Assembly: GCF_007097525.1 (NCBI RefSeq)
Contig: NZ_VKDD01000002.1
Span: 901,994 to 965,993, forward strand
Direction of reading: 5' to 3'
Origin: Thalassomonas sp. M1454
Lineage (GTDB): Bacteria > Pseudomonadota > Gammaproteobacteria > Enterobacterales > Alteromonadaceae
DNA: 64,000 nt
Below the pieces are notes generated by a model. It did not search any database. It was not told the DNA's origin and saw only the letters and a program-made list of their open reading frames with translations. Below, piece by piece: positions 16,399 through 25,589 of this stretch (positions within the stretch are counted from its first letter, which is position 1; the number at the start of each line of letters is the position of its first letter). Position numbers and translations under genes: made by a program.

Positions 16399-16785
16399 AT
16401 GAACAAAAAAGTTACCTTTCGAATTTTAATTGCAGTGGTATTGTACGGCATATTTGCTGCTGGTATTTGGCAGTACTATAAAGACACACCACAAGATGTA
16501 AAAAATATGGATTGGGATGAGCGTGAAGGCTACAACCGCCAATACATAGCTAAATTAAAACTTGATAAAGTTAATATAGATTTAGTATTTAAAGATTTAG
16601 GCAACCCAGATATAACTGAGGCAAAAAAATCTGCTGACGCTAACTACCAAGTATTATTTTATCGTACACAACATAGAAGCTCTGACGGCATCACCACTCA
16701 AGATGAGTGTACTGCGCTTTTATTTGAAAACGATATATTAATTGGTATCGGTGAAAGTGCTTACAACGATTATAAAAGCAAATAA
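16399..16785 (+). CDS. DUF3192 family protein, membrane-anchored paralogue
   Basis: The protein has 128 aa. Instead of a lipobox it has one N-terminal membrane helix (about residues 8-26). The rest aligns well with the lipoprotein at 11614: REGYNRQYIAKLKLDKVNIDLVFKDLG, VLFYRTQHRSSDGITTQDECTALLFE and GESAYNDY. It starts ten bases after xni and may belong to the ppnN-xni transcript. The role is unknown; it is probably periplasmic. Confidence 0.85.
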   Translation: MNKKVTFRILIAVVLYGIFAAGIWQYYKDTPQDVKNMDWDEREGYNRQYIAKLKLDKVNIDLVFKDLGNPDITEAKKSADANYQVLFYRTQHRSSDGITTQDECTALLFENDILIGIGESAYNDYKSK

Positions 16786-16929
16786 CTCATTATTTTATAA
16801 TTAAGCTAAAGCATTGCTCATAAAAGTATAATAAAAGCATAAAACTTTAGTCTAAAATGCAGCTAAAATTACTGAAAAAGCTAAAACCAGAGCTATTCAC
16901 ACTAGCTTTTGTATAAGTAAAAATGGTAT

Positions 16930-16966
16930 AAATCCGCCCATAGTGTTGGCGGATTTTTTATTTTTA
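16930..16966 (+). terminator. Terminator after the DUF3192 gene
   Basis: Stem AAATCCGCC / GGCGGATTT with a 9-nt loop and a T-rich tail. It ends the ppnN-xni-DUF3192 transcript and separates it from the isocitrate dehydrogenase gene. Confidence 0.85.
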
Positions 16967-16992
16967 CAACTAATGGACTTGATGGTAACTTC

Positions 16993-18000
16993 ATGACTAA
17001 ACAAACAATCACAGTGATACCCGGGGATGGGATCGGCCCAAGCATTATCGATGCTTGTATAAAAGTATTAGACAAAGCAGGTTGTAATTTTAATTATGAT
17101 TTTGCCGATGCAGGCTTAACCGCTTACGACAAGTATGGTGAGTTAGTTCCTGAGGAAACTATTCAGTTAATTGAGAAAAATAAAGTGGCACTAAAAGGCC
17201 CGCTTACAACCCCTGTTGGCGATGGCTTTACTTCTATCAACGTAACCTTACGCAAGAAATTTCAATTATATGCCAACCTACGCCCTGTAATGTCTTTTAA
17301 AGGCACCCGTGCACGTTATGAAAATATTGATATATTAACGGTTCGCGAAAATACCGAAGGCATGTACTCAGGTTTAGGTCAAACCTTATCAGAAGACGGT
17401 GAATACGCTGAAGCAAGAAGTTTAATTACTCGTGAAGGTGCCGAGCGTATTGTTGAGTTTGCTTATCAAACAGCCCGTAAAGAAGGTCGTAAGAAAGTCA
17501 CCGCTGTGCATAAGGCAAACATCCTAAAATCGACTTCTGGTTTATTTTTAAAGGTAGCTCGAGAAGTAGCCGAGCGCTATCCAGATATTGAATCAAACGA
17601 GATGATCGTTGATAACTGTTGTATGCAATTAGTTATGAACCCTGAGCAATTTGACGTTATCGTAACCACCAATTTATTTGGCGATATACTATCCGATTTA
17701 TGTGCGGGCCTGGTTGGTGGCTTAGGTATGGCGCCAGGTGCAAATATAGGTGAAGATTGCGCTATTTTTGAAGCCGTACATGGCAGTGCACCTGATATTG
17801 CAGGTAAAAACTTAGCCAACCCAACATCGGTAATTTTAGCTGCGATTCAAATGCTTGAATATTTAGAAATGAATGACAAAGCGGAAAAAATTCGTAATGC
17901 GATAAAAGATGTTATTGAATCAGGTGACAGAACAACTCGTGACTTAGGGGGTAACTTCGGTACAACCGACTTTACCGATGCATTATTAGAGCGATTATAA
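16993..18000 (+). CDS. Isocitrate dehydrogenase, NAD-type
   Basis: Oxidative decarboxylation of isocitrate to 2-oxoglutarate in the TCA cycle. The 335 aa protein belongs to the short, decarboxylating dehydrogenase group (IDH3/LeuB-like). Substrate residues appear in INVTLRKKFQLYANLRP, VRENTEGMYSG (about residues 118-128), the catalytic Lys in AVHKANILK, and NLFGDILSDL. The loop HGSAPDIAG carries Asp-Ile where NADP enzymes carry Lys-Tyr, so NAD is the likely cofactor. Homoisocitrate or isopropylmalate dehydrogenase is possible but the NTEGMYSG motif favours isocitrate. Confidence 0.88.
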   Translation: MTKQTITVIPGDGIGPSIIDACIKVLDKAGCNFNYDFADAGLTAYDKYGELVPEETIQLIEKNKVALKGPLTTPVGDGFTSINVTLRKKFQLYANLRPVMSFKGTRARYENIDILTVRENTEGMYSGLGQTLSEDGEYAEARSLITREGAERIVEFAYQTARKEGRKKVTAVHKANILKSTSGLFLKVAREVAERYPDIESNEMIVDNCCMQLVMNPEQFDVIVTTNLFGDILSDLCAGLVGGLGMAPGANIGEDCAIFEAVHGSAPDIAGKNLANPTSVILAAIQMLEYLEMNDKAEKIRNAIKDVIESGDRTTRDLGGNFGTTDFTDALLERL

Positions 18001-18011
18001 ATTAAACTATT

Positions 18012-18038
18012 AATAAAAAAGGACCTTTCGGTCCTTTG
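18012..18038. terminator. Bidirectional terminator
   Basis: Stem AAAGGACC / GGTCCTTT with TTTC loop between converging icd-type gene and rlmM. The minus strand has the better T-run. Confidence 0.85.
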
Positions 18039-18046
18039 TTATTTTA

Positions 18047-19135
18047 TTAAGAGCGGTTTAACCGGCGTAGGTGTACGGTAACTTCTTCACGGTCATAATA
18101 TAAATGTTTGGCATACATTTCGTACCAAACTTCATTTTTACCAAGAATATCTTTGATCGTTTGTAAATCTTTCATCACTTGCTGATAACGACCTTTAACC
18201 GGTAGCTTTAAATTAAACATAGCTTCTTGGCAGTCACCATCAACAATCCATTGAGCCATTAAGTTAGCTACTCGTGTTGGGCGCTCAATCATGTCACATA
18301 CTAACCAGTAGTTGTTCTTTTTAAATGGGCGGTATTTAAAACCATCTTCTTCATAATGCTTAACTTGACCAGTATCCATCAAAGATTGTGCCATAGGGCC
18401 ATTATCAATAGATTTAACCATCATACCACGGCGTACTAATTGATATGTCCAACCGCCTGGCGCTGCACCTAAGTCCACAGCATTTAAACCAGAGCATAAA
18501 CGTTCACTCCATTCTTCTTTTGGAATAAAGTGAATAAACGCTTCATCAAGCTTCAAGGTTGAACGACTCGGCGACGCACTTGGAAATTTTAAACGAGGGA
18601 TGCCCATAACATATGGTGAAGTATTATGAGCAAACGAATAGCCTAATAGCGCTTGCTGGCCCGATAAAAATAAAATATGTAAGATTGCACCACGGTCACT
18701 ACCTTCACCTTTTTGTTGCGGCGCTAATGTACCTGATTTACGTAAACTTTGACGCAGTGGTACAGATAATTTACGGGCAAATTTTGACAGCTCTTTACCT
18801 TCATTAGTATCGAGTAATTCAACTCGCATATCGTTATAATGAAATTCTTCACCTAAGGCTTCTGCTATTGCCTCTACTCGATTATATTCAGGTAACTCAA
18901 CAGGTTCATCTGTTACAGTGGCAAACCATTGACGAGCAAAAATAAGACGTTTTAATGGTAACTTACTCATTAGCTTTTCAGCTTGGCTAGCATCGTTTAA
19001 ATGAAAATAAACTAAGCCTTCATTTTTAGTTAATTTTAAATAACCAAAAACTTCACTATACGCGGCCTTTTCTTGAATTTCAGCACCACATTCTTTTTCA
19101 AAACCTGGGCGACAATAAAGTACTATTGTTGTCAT
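18047..19135 (-). CDS. rlmM: 23S rRNA (cytidine-2'-O-)-methyltransferase RlmM
   Basis: Methylates the 2'-OH of C2498 in 23S rRNA. It has 362 aa, like E. coli RlmM. The N-terminal THUMP-like part (CRPGFEKECGAEI) is followed by an FtsJ-type SAM domain with VDLGAAPGGWTYQLVRRG at about residues 222-239 and CDMIERPTRV near 290. It is 12 bases after the DUF423 gene, with which it is probably cotranscribed. Confidence 0.95.
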   Translation of the reverse strand: MTTIVLYCRPGFEKECGAEIQEKAAYSEVFGYLKLTKNEGLVYFHLNDASQAEKLMSKLPLKRLIFARQWFATVTDEPVELPEYNRVEAIAEALGEEFHYNDMRVELLDTNEGKELSKFARKLSVPLRQSLRKSGTLAPQQKGEGSDRGAILHILFLSGQQALLGYSFAHNTSPYVMGIPRLKFPSASPSRSTLKLDEAFIHFIPKEEWSERLCSGLNAVDLGAAPGGWTYQLVRRGMMVKSIDNGPMAQSLMDTGQVKHYEEDGFKYRPFKKNNYWLVCDMIERPTRVANLMAQWIVDGDCQEAMFNLKLPVKGRYQQVMKDLQTIKDILGKNEVWYEMYAKHLYYDREEVTVHLRRLNRS

Positions 19136-19147
19136 AAATCTTTTTAC

Positions 19148-19531
19148 CTACTCTTTTAGCTGCACAAAAGCGAGAATTAACCAGCCCAGTACGAATGCCA
19201 TGCCGCCAATAGGTGTTAACTTTGATAACGCACCTACAGCCACAAAAACTTTTAATATTAATACGCCACTAAAGGCGATGATGCCGAACAGAAATAAATA
19301 ACCACAGTTAACTAATACTGCCCTTTGACTCTGGTTATATGCAATTACGACAATAAAAATAGCAAGCACATGAATGAATGCAAATAACAATGCGGTTTCA
19401 ATGTTATTTTGGCTTACTAATGGTAGCTCTTTACCGGCATGACTTAACCAAGCGGACAATAATACAGCAATTGCAGCAAATATACCTGCAAAAGCTTGTA
19501 AAATTCTGATCCTAGTATTAATTGTTATCAT
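19148..19531 (-). CDS. ygdD: DUF423 membrane protein YgdD
   Basis: The protein has 127 aa with four predicted membrane helices; the family motif around AWLSHAGK and the GGMAFVLGWL helix near the end are visible. The function is unknown. It overlaps the upstream hydrolase gene by 14 bases. The gcvA-ygdD-rlmM order is the same as in E. coli except for the inserted hydrolase. Confidence 0.88.
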   Translation of the reverse strand: MITINTRIRILQAFAGIFAAIAVLLSAWLSHAGKELPLVSQNNIETALLFAFIHVLAIFIVVIAYNQSQRAVLVNCGYLFLFGIIAFSGVLILKVFVAVGALSKLTPIGGMAFVLGWLILAFVQLKE

Positions 19532-20156
19532 TATCAGCCTTTATTGCGCCTTGCACAAACTCTGCTATCGCGTTTACCGCGCTATTTTTATGTTGCTGAT
19601 GAGTAAAGCCAGATTTAACTCTTGGCTTTAAATCATGGTCGCCATCTTCTAAGAAGTGCACATTGAGATTAGCTGCTAAATCATAGCTAGCAATATCTTC
19701 TTTAGAGCCAAGTGCATCTCGCGTACCCTGCACTATTAATATCGGTTTGGTAGTTGCTTGTAATGGCTCAAGTCTTAACTTTTCAGGCTGTTTTTGTGGA
19801 TGAAATGGGTAACCAATACAAAATACACCTAATACTTTATCTTCGTTTGCTAATGTAGCGGCCACGCGACTGCCCATAGACTTACCGCCAATAAATAAAG
19901 GCAAAGCCCCTGTATATTGGTTTATATGGTTTAAATACGTCTCTAGTAATATCGGCATGCGATTTGGCGGTCTGCGCTTACCATCAAGTTTACGTTGCTG
20001 CATATAAGGAAAGTTAAAACGTATTACGTTTATTTTTTTATCGACTAAAGCGAGAGTCATTTGCTCAATATAATCGCTATCCATATCCGCTCCAGCGCCA
20101 TGAGCGAATATTAAGGTGGCTATAGCATCTGTAGCTAAGTTTACTTTACTGTCCAT
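19518..20156 (-). CDS. Alpha/beta hydrolase of the Tex30/KANL3-like family
   Basis: The protein has 212 aa, cytoplasmic, with no signal peptide. The oxyanion motif FAHGAGADMDS is near residue 18. The nucleophile elbow GGKSMGSR places Ser93. The acid is probably Asp147 (GTRDALG) and the base His174 (DGDHDLKPR). The substrate is unknown; relatives are called dienelactone-hydrolase-like. It overlaps ygdD by 14 bases and lies 33 bases after gcvA, so it was inserted in a conserved gcvA-ygdD-rlmM operon. Confidence 0.88.
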   Translation of the reverse strand: MDSKVNLATDAIATLIFAHGAGADMDSDYIEQMTLALVDKKINVIRFNFPYMQQRKLDGKRRPPNRMPILLETYLNHINQYTGALPLFIGGKSMGSRVAATLANEDKVLGVFCIGYPFHPQKQPEKLRLEPLQATTKPILIVQGTRDALGSKEDIASYDLAANLNVHFLEDGDHDLKPRVKSGFTHQQHKNSAVNAIAEFVQGAIKADNDNN

Positions 20157-20189
20157 GGATTACTCTTTGTTAAGGTTAATGATAATGTT

Positions 20190-21101
20190 CTACTGAGCAT
20201 CTAAAATATCATCACCTTCATTTTTAACGGTTTCTAATACCCAGTTTCTAAAAGGTGCAATACGCGCCATATCTAATTGATTATCACGACAAACTAGATA
20301 AAAACCATCTTGGTTTACCAGCACTTTATTAAAAGGAGCGATTAATCGGCCTGCATCGATCTCTGGTTTAGCTAATATATTATTAACTAAGGCAACACCT
20401 TGGCCATGTACTGCAGCTTGCAGCACGATTGCGCTATGGCTAAAAAGAGGCCCTTGATCGACTTTACTGCTTTTGATACCAACAAGTTTAAACCACCTTT
20501 TCCAATCATTACGTGAGGTGTCATGTAGTAACGTATGTTGCTGTAAACTTGCTATATCGGTAACTGCATTTTCTGAGCTGAGTAATATTGGCGAGCATAC
20601 AGGTTGTAGATATTCGGCAATCACTTTATCAGCGATAATTCCTGGCCAATGACCATGGCCATAGTAAAAAGCAATATCAACATCGTCAGCTAAGGTGCCA
20701 TCATTTCGATCATCGGCTTTAATGCGAACTTCTATATCGGGATTAAGTTTATTAAACTCATTTAACCTAGGCACCAACCATTGGATCGCTAAACTCGGTT
20801 GTATACATACTGTAATGGTGCCTTTGGCTCTTTTAGCCAATAACCTTTGCGTTGATTCTTGCAATGAATTAAAGATATCTTTGATATCTAAATAATAAGA
20901 CTGACCTTCTTCGGTTAATAGTAAGGTGCGGTTTTTACGCATAAACAGCTTTAAGCCTAAGTGATTTTCTAAAAGCTTAATTTGATGAGAAACGGCTGCC
21001 TGGGTAACAAATAATTCATCAGCGGCTTTGGTAAAACTCAGTAATCTGGCAGAGACTTCAAAGGCTTTAAGTGAGTTTAATGGGGGTAACCGTTTAGACA
21101 C
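20190..21101 (-). CDS. gcvA: LysR-type regulator GcvA
   Basis: The protein has 303 aa. The N-terminal winged helix reads LNSLKAFEVSARLLSFTKAADEL and VTQAAVSHQIKLLE (about residues 8-45), typical of the GcvA group that controls the glycine cleavage system. The ligand domain follows from about residue 90. No gcv genes are in the window, so the target is inferred from family and the ygdD-rlmM neighbours. Confidence 0.88.
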   Translation of the reverse strand: MSKRLPPLNSLKAFEVSARLLSFTKAADELFVTQAAVSHQIKLLENHLGLKLFMRKNRTLLLTEEGQSYYLDIKDIFNSLQESTQRLLAKRAKGTITVCIQPSLAIQWLVPRLNEFNKLNPDIEVRIKADDRNDGTLADDVDIAFYYGHGHWPGIIADKVIAEYLQPVCSPILLSSENAVTDIASLQQHTLLHDTSRNDWKRWFKLVGIKSSKVDQGPLFSHSAIVLQAAVHGQGVALVNNILAKPEIDAGRLIAPFNKVLVNQDGFYLVCRDNQLDMARIAPFRNWVLETVKNEGDDILDAQ

Positions 21102-21272
21102 TATTGATGATCTTTTAACTAAAATATTTTTATATGCCCAACATTATAAAGCATGCCTTTACATTAAGCTAACACTACTATTTTTTAACATTCCAAAAGC
21201 CAACCTAAGAATCTGTTTTTATTAGTAAAAAACAGCAATTACAAAACTTTACACTCGAGAACAATCCGTTAC

Positions 21273-21301
21273 TTGTTAATCTAATGTTGCACTGGTTTAA
21301 T
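21273..21301 (+). promoter_or_regulatory. Promoter of the small secreted protein gene
   Basis: -35 TTGTTA (21273-21278), 17 bp, -10 TTTAAT (21296-21301), start near 21308. This places the upstream in-frame ATG at 21284 before the transcript start, and so decides for the ATG at 21332. Confidence 0.6.
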
Positions 21302-21331
21302 AGCACCATATTAATTACGAGGTACACACTT

Positions 21332-21616
21332 ATGACAACTATTAAAAAAACATTATCAAGCGCAGTTTTAGCATTAGCAACAGCTTCTTTATTTTCATTT
21401 GGTGCTGTAGCTGAAGAATCGGCAGTAACTGTAGCACAAGCTCAACAAATTCGTGTTGCAGCAGTTTCTTTTGAAAACGAATTAGCTGTAATGATGGATT
21501 CAATGGATGAGCAAAACGAAATTGAAATTGCAGCCTTAACTCAAGATAGCATTGAGCAAATGGATGTAGAAGCTGATATGAGCGTTGAAAGCAGCGAAAC
21601 TATGGTTGCTGAGTAA
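21332..21616 (+). CDS. Small acidic exported protein of unknown function
   Basis: The protein has 94 aa from the ATG at 21332, with Shine-Dalgarno ACGAGGT before it. A Sec signal peptide ends at about Ala27 (FGAVA, then EES). The mature chain of about 67 residues is strongly acidic, rich in Glu, Met and Ser, and has no cysteine; it looks helical or disordered. It stands alone, with its own promoter and a strong terminator, so it may be highly expressed. No family was recognised. Confidence 0.75.
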   Translation: MTTIKKTLSSAVLALATASLFSFGAVAEESAVTVAQAQQIRVAAVSFENELAVMMDSMDEQNEIEIAALTQDSIEQMDVEADMSVESSETMVAE

Positions 21617-21642
21617 TTTAATAATTACCAAATAAAATTCAT

Positions 21643-21673
21643 AAAAAAAGCTGCAATGTTGCAGCTTTTTTTT
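21643..21673 (+). terminator. Terminator of the small exported protein gene
   Basis: Stem AAAAAAGCTGCAA / TTGCAGCTTTTTT with two-base loop and an eight-T run. Confidence 0.92.
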
Positions 21674-21750
21674 CGTCTTTTAATTTATGCTAAGTTCATT
21701 AATTAAATGCTCATTGGGCAAGTAATTAATGGCAATGGTATAAGTAAAAG

Positions 21751-22605
<855 letters not shown>

Positions 22606-23850
22606 TTAAGCAACAACTTGTAAAATTTGACCACAGAACCATGCCATCACAGTTCCCACGGTATAACCTAATACAGCTAATAAAACACCAACTGGCGCTA
22701 ATGAAGGATGAAAAGCTGAGGCAACAATTGGTGCAGATGCTGCGCCGCCAACATTAGCTTGTGAACCAACCGCCATATAAAATAAAGGAGCTTTGATAAG
22801 TTTAGCAACAAATAACATTAAGCCTGCATGGAAAAGCATCCAGATCATACCAATGACAAAATAAATTGGTGCATCAAAAATCATGGTTATATCCATCTTC
22901 ATGCCGATAGATACAATTAAAATATATAACATTGCCGAGCCAACTCTAGATGCGCCCACACCTTCGAGTTTGCGCAGAGGCGTAAACGATAAAGCAATAC
23001 CAACTGAAGTTGAAAATATTATCATCCAGAAAAATTTACTGTGAAAACTTAATCTGTCTAGATTAGGGAAGTTTTCCACCATATATGGGGTAATATTATC
23101 AGCAAATATATGAGCAAAACCGGTTACTCCTAAACCTACAGCTAAGATGATCATTAAATCATTCAATACCGGAATACGAGCATGCTCAGTTTGAAATGTT
23201 TCAACTTTTTCTTTTAAGCGAGTGATGGCTGATGTGTCAGCCCCCGATTTAGCGTCTATTTGTTTAGCATTAGACGCCATAATTAATAATACCGCCATCC
23301 AAAGGTTAGCTACAATAACGTCGACGGTGATCATAGCTGAGAATATTTTATCACCAGCTCCATAGATCTCTTTCATCGCCGCTTGGTTAGCACCGCCGCC
23401 AATCCAACTACCGGCAACCGTTGTTAATCCTCGCCATACAGCTTCTGGCCCTTCAACGCCTAATAGATCAGGTCTAAAGCTCGACACGATTAACAAGGCA
23501 AGAGGCCCACCAATGACGATACCTGCAGTACCAGTAAAAAACAGAATGATGGCTTTCGGGCCCAAACCTGAAATAGATTTTAAATCAACGCTTAAGGTTA
23601 ATAAAACTAAACAAGTTGGTAGTAAATATCTGGAGGCGACAAAGTATAAGTTTGATTCTTCGCCATTGATGATGCCAAAGGTATTTAGCAATGAAGGTAA
23701 AAAATAGCAAAGCAATACCGCCGGAACAATGGAGTAAAACTTTTGCCAATTTGCGTTGCTACTATTGGCAGTATAAAAGACTAAACCAAGTAAAATTGCT
23801 AATAAACCAAGGACGGAAGCGTCATTGGTGATTAGTGCTTGATGTTGCAT
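22606..23850 (-). CDS. DUF819 family membrane protein (YjcL-like)
   Basis: Polytopic membrane protein of 414 aa with about 10-12 helices. Family marks are the DLKSISGLGPKAI segment, the GSWIGGGANQAAMKE motif in the middle and GSQANVGGAASAPIVA near the end, arranged as two related halves like a transporter. The substrate is unknown. A cytoplasmic loop with a short charged helix (TRLKEKVETFQTEHARIP) divides the halves. It lies 12 bases before kdsA, where E. coli has no such gene, so it looks inserted into the sirB-kdsA row. Confidence 0.85.
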   Translation of the reverse strand: MQHQALITNDASVLGLLAILLGLVFYTANSSNANWQKFYSIVPAVLLCYFLPSLLNTFGIINGEESNLYFVASRYLLPTCLVLLTLSVDLKSISGLGPKAIILFFTGTAGIVIGGPLALLIVSSFRPDLLGVEGPEAVWRGLTTVAGSWIGGGANQAAMKEIYGAGDKIFSAMITVDVIVANLWMAVLLIMASNAKQIDAKSGADTSAITRLKEKVETFQTEHARIPVLNDLMIILAVGLGVTGFAHIFADNITPYMVENFPNLDRLSFHSKFFWMIIFSTSVGIALSFTPLRKLEGVGASRVGSAMLYILIVSIGMKMDITMIFDAPIYFVIGMIWMLFHAGLMLFVAKLIKAPLFYMAVGSQANVGGAASAPIVASAFHPSLAPVGVLLAVLGYTVGTVMAWFCGQILQVVA

Positions 23851-23900
23851 ACGTTCTCCACTGAATTATATTTTTATCAGTATTAAAATATCTTAGTTTG

Positions 23901-24713
23901 TTAATGAAGCTTAGTTTCTATATGGCTGATCATATCTAACTGCTGCTGTAATAATTTTGCAGCCGGATCTTTTGGACAACGTTCAACAAAATATCGAAAA
24001 TCATCAAAAGCTACTTTATAACAATCAAGCTGTTGTAGCAAAAATCCACGATCTCGACGGTGATAAGGGTCGTCAGGATTTAAAGCTAAAATAAAATCAA
24101 CGCACTTTAGCGCTAAGTTAAACTGCTTTTCTCTGATCAATGATGTTTTTAAAGAAACAAAGTACTGTACTATAAGTTTCTTGTCATCAATTGCAGCAAG
24201 ATTTTGCTCTTCTTCACTGCCTTCTAAATTATTAATACGTTGATCAAGTTCTAACCAGTTTATCGGGCAACCTGTTTGTACATCAAAGATTATAGCGTAA
24301 TCATCATCACAAATAATGCGTAGCATAACTTCGTCAGGCACATAAACGGCGTTTATCTCAAAGCCACAGCAACGAACAATATGAATAATAAGTAAGGTTT
24401 TAAGTGCTGGTGCAAAACAGCGAAAATTTAATGCATGTTCTAAACAATGGCTATTAACAGGCCAAGTATTTCTAGTGATATCAATAAAAAGATTATCAAT
24501 AAATAATAGCTCGATTAATCTTTCTGCGCGCTCAAGTGCATCATCTATGCCCTCTATTTCTAGCTGACAAAAACTAATTAGCTCGTTAACTGCTGATAAG
24601 TCTATTGGGGTTTTATTTTCTTCTTGAGAAAATAATTCCTGCTCTATTAGACTGATCATTTGCAAAAGGTCAATACGTTCAGAGTTTATCTCTGACAATA
24701 ATAATTCGTTCAT
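23901..24713 (-). CDS. sirB1: SirB1 family protein (YchA-like, transglutaminase-like/TPR)
   Basis: The protein has 270 aa. The N-terminal 190 residues are the SirB1 transglutaminase-like domain, though a clear Cys-His-Asp triad is not apparent. The C-terminal part (about 190-262) forms TPR-like helices with ALNPDDPYHRRDRGFLL. The sirB2-sirB1-kdsA order is conserved across gammaproteobacteria. The biochemical role is unknown. Confidence 0.88.
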   Translation of the reverse strand: MNELLLSEINSERIDLLQMISLIEQELFSQEENKTPIDLSAVNELISFCQLEIEGIDDALERAERLIELLFIDNLFIDITRNTWPVNSHCLEHALNFRCFAPALKTLLIIHIVRCCGFEINAVYVPDEVMLRIICDDDYAIIFDVQTGCPINWLELDQRINNLEGSEEEQNLAAIDDKKLIVQYFVSLKTSLIREKQFNLALKCVDFILALNPDDPYHRRDRGFLLQQLDCYKVAFDDFRYFVERCPKDPAAKLLQQQLDMISHIETKLH

Positions 24714-24796
24714 CTAACGTTAAAATTCTCTTTCTCTAGTAAACATTACTAGGACTACAACTAGATTTTAATTTGTTATTTAACAATAGGTTATTG

Positions 24797-25159
24797 TTAA
24801 AATAAATATGTTTGTTTATTTACGGCGATAGTAACGATCAAAGTAATACATACCATAGCAAAGATAAAACCTACTAATTGGCTTATCCTATTGGGTGCTA
24901 GCTTTAAGGTGTAATAACCCGCAGCAATATAAGCAAGTACCATAAACAGCTTTTCATTTATCCAGTCTACATACCAAGGATATAACGACAGTTTAATCAC
25001 CATAATAATACCTAAAGTAAATAGCACAGTATCGATAACATGAGGAGTGATTTTGAGCCATTTACGCTTACGTAATTCATCATCTTTTAGCAATAAAATA
25101 AAACGAAAGATAAATAAAATAACAGAGCATGCGGCAACGAGCATATGCGCGTGTTTCAT
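24797..25159 (-). CDS. sirB2: SirB2 family membrane protein (YchQ-like)
   Basis: The protein has 120 aa with four membrane helices; the family pattern KHAHMLVAACSVILF and KITPHVIDTVLFTLG is present. The ATG at 25159 was chosen; an in-frame TTG two codons upstream is the only extension. It is the first gene of a probable sirB2-sirB1-DUF819-kdsA transcript. It starts beside the oriC-like region. Confidence 0.88.
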   Translation of the reverse strand: MKHAHMLVAACSVILFIFRFILLLKDDELRKRKWLKITPHVIDTVLFTLGIIMVIKLSLYPWYVDWINEKLFMVLAYIAAGYYTLKLAPNRISQLVGFIFAMVCITLIVTIAVNKQTYLF

Positions 25160-25259
25160 TAACAATGCTGACCTAACCGACCATAAAAACAGCTGCGCAT
25201 TCTAACATAGATAATGCTATTAAGTAAGTTAAGCGTCTATTGATAAACACCTGCTATTA

Positions 25260-25557
25260 GAGTCGTTATTTAACGACGACAAGATCTTTAAATCAGATAG
25301 GATCTACTTACAAGATCTTAATATCTGTGCAAAAAAAATACGATAGTTGGCCACAGCTTTAAATTGGTTATAAATTAAGCGCAGGGGTTAAGATCAAGCT
25401 ATATCATGGATGCGATCACTTGCTCCAAGTTAACACACAAACTTATCCACAGGTTGAGTGAATAACTTATTTGAATGTGAATAATTAAGCTAGATCAAAC
25501 GATCTTATCAACTAAAAACGCCATTAATAAAAATTAATGGCGTTTCTATGTGAATAA
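25260..25557. other. oriC: oriC-like region (candidate replication origin)
   Basis: No gene. Three GATCT-led 13-mers start at 25283, 25301 and 25314, resembling the E. coli unwinding element. Seven GATC sites lie within 222 bp (25283, 25301, 25314, 25392, 25414, 25493, 25501). DnaA boxes of type TTWTNCACA: TTTTGCACA (25326-25334, minus), TTATCCACA (25443-25451, plus, perfect), TTATTCACA (25476-25484 and 25549-25557, both minus); near matches at 25347-25355 and 25457-25465. The segment ACTTATTTGA after the perfect box also occurs in E. coli oriC after box R4. Against it: mnmG, mioC and dnaA are absent and rpsB-tsf point toward it. Confidence 0.6.
25510..25545 (-). terminator. Terminator of sstT
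   Basis: On the minus strand, perfect 13-bp stem AAACGCCATTAAT / ATTAATGGCGTTT with a 4-nt loop and a TTTTTAG tail. It lies inside the right edge of the oriC-like region. Confidence 0.85.
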
Positions 25558-25589
25558 CTTAACTTGTTTTTAATAACAAGACAGAGTTA

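Noticed and set aside
21284..21331. Upstream ATG for the small exported protein
   Set aside because: It lies within the promoter between -35 and -10 and would hide the signal peptide.
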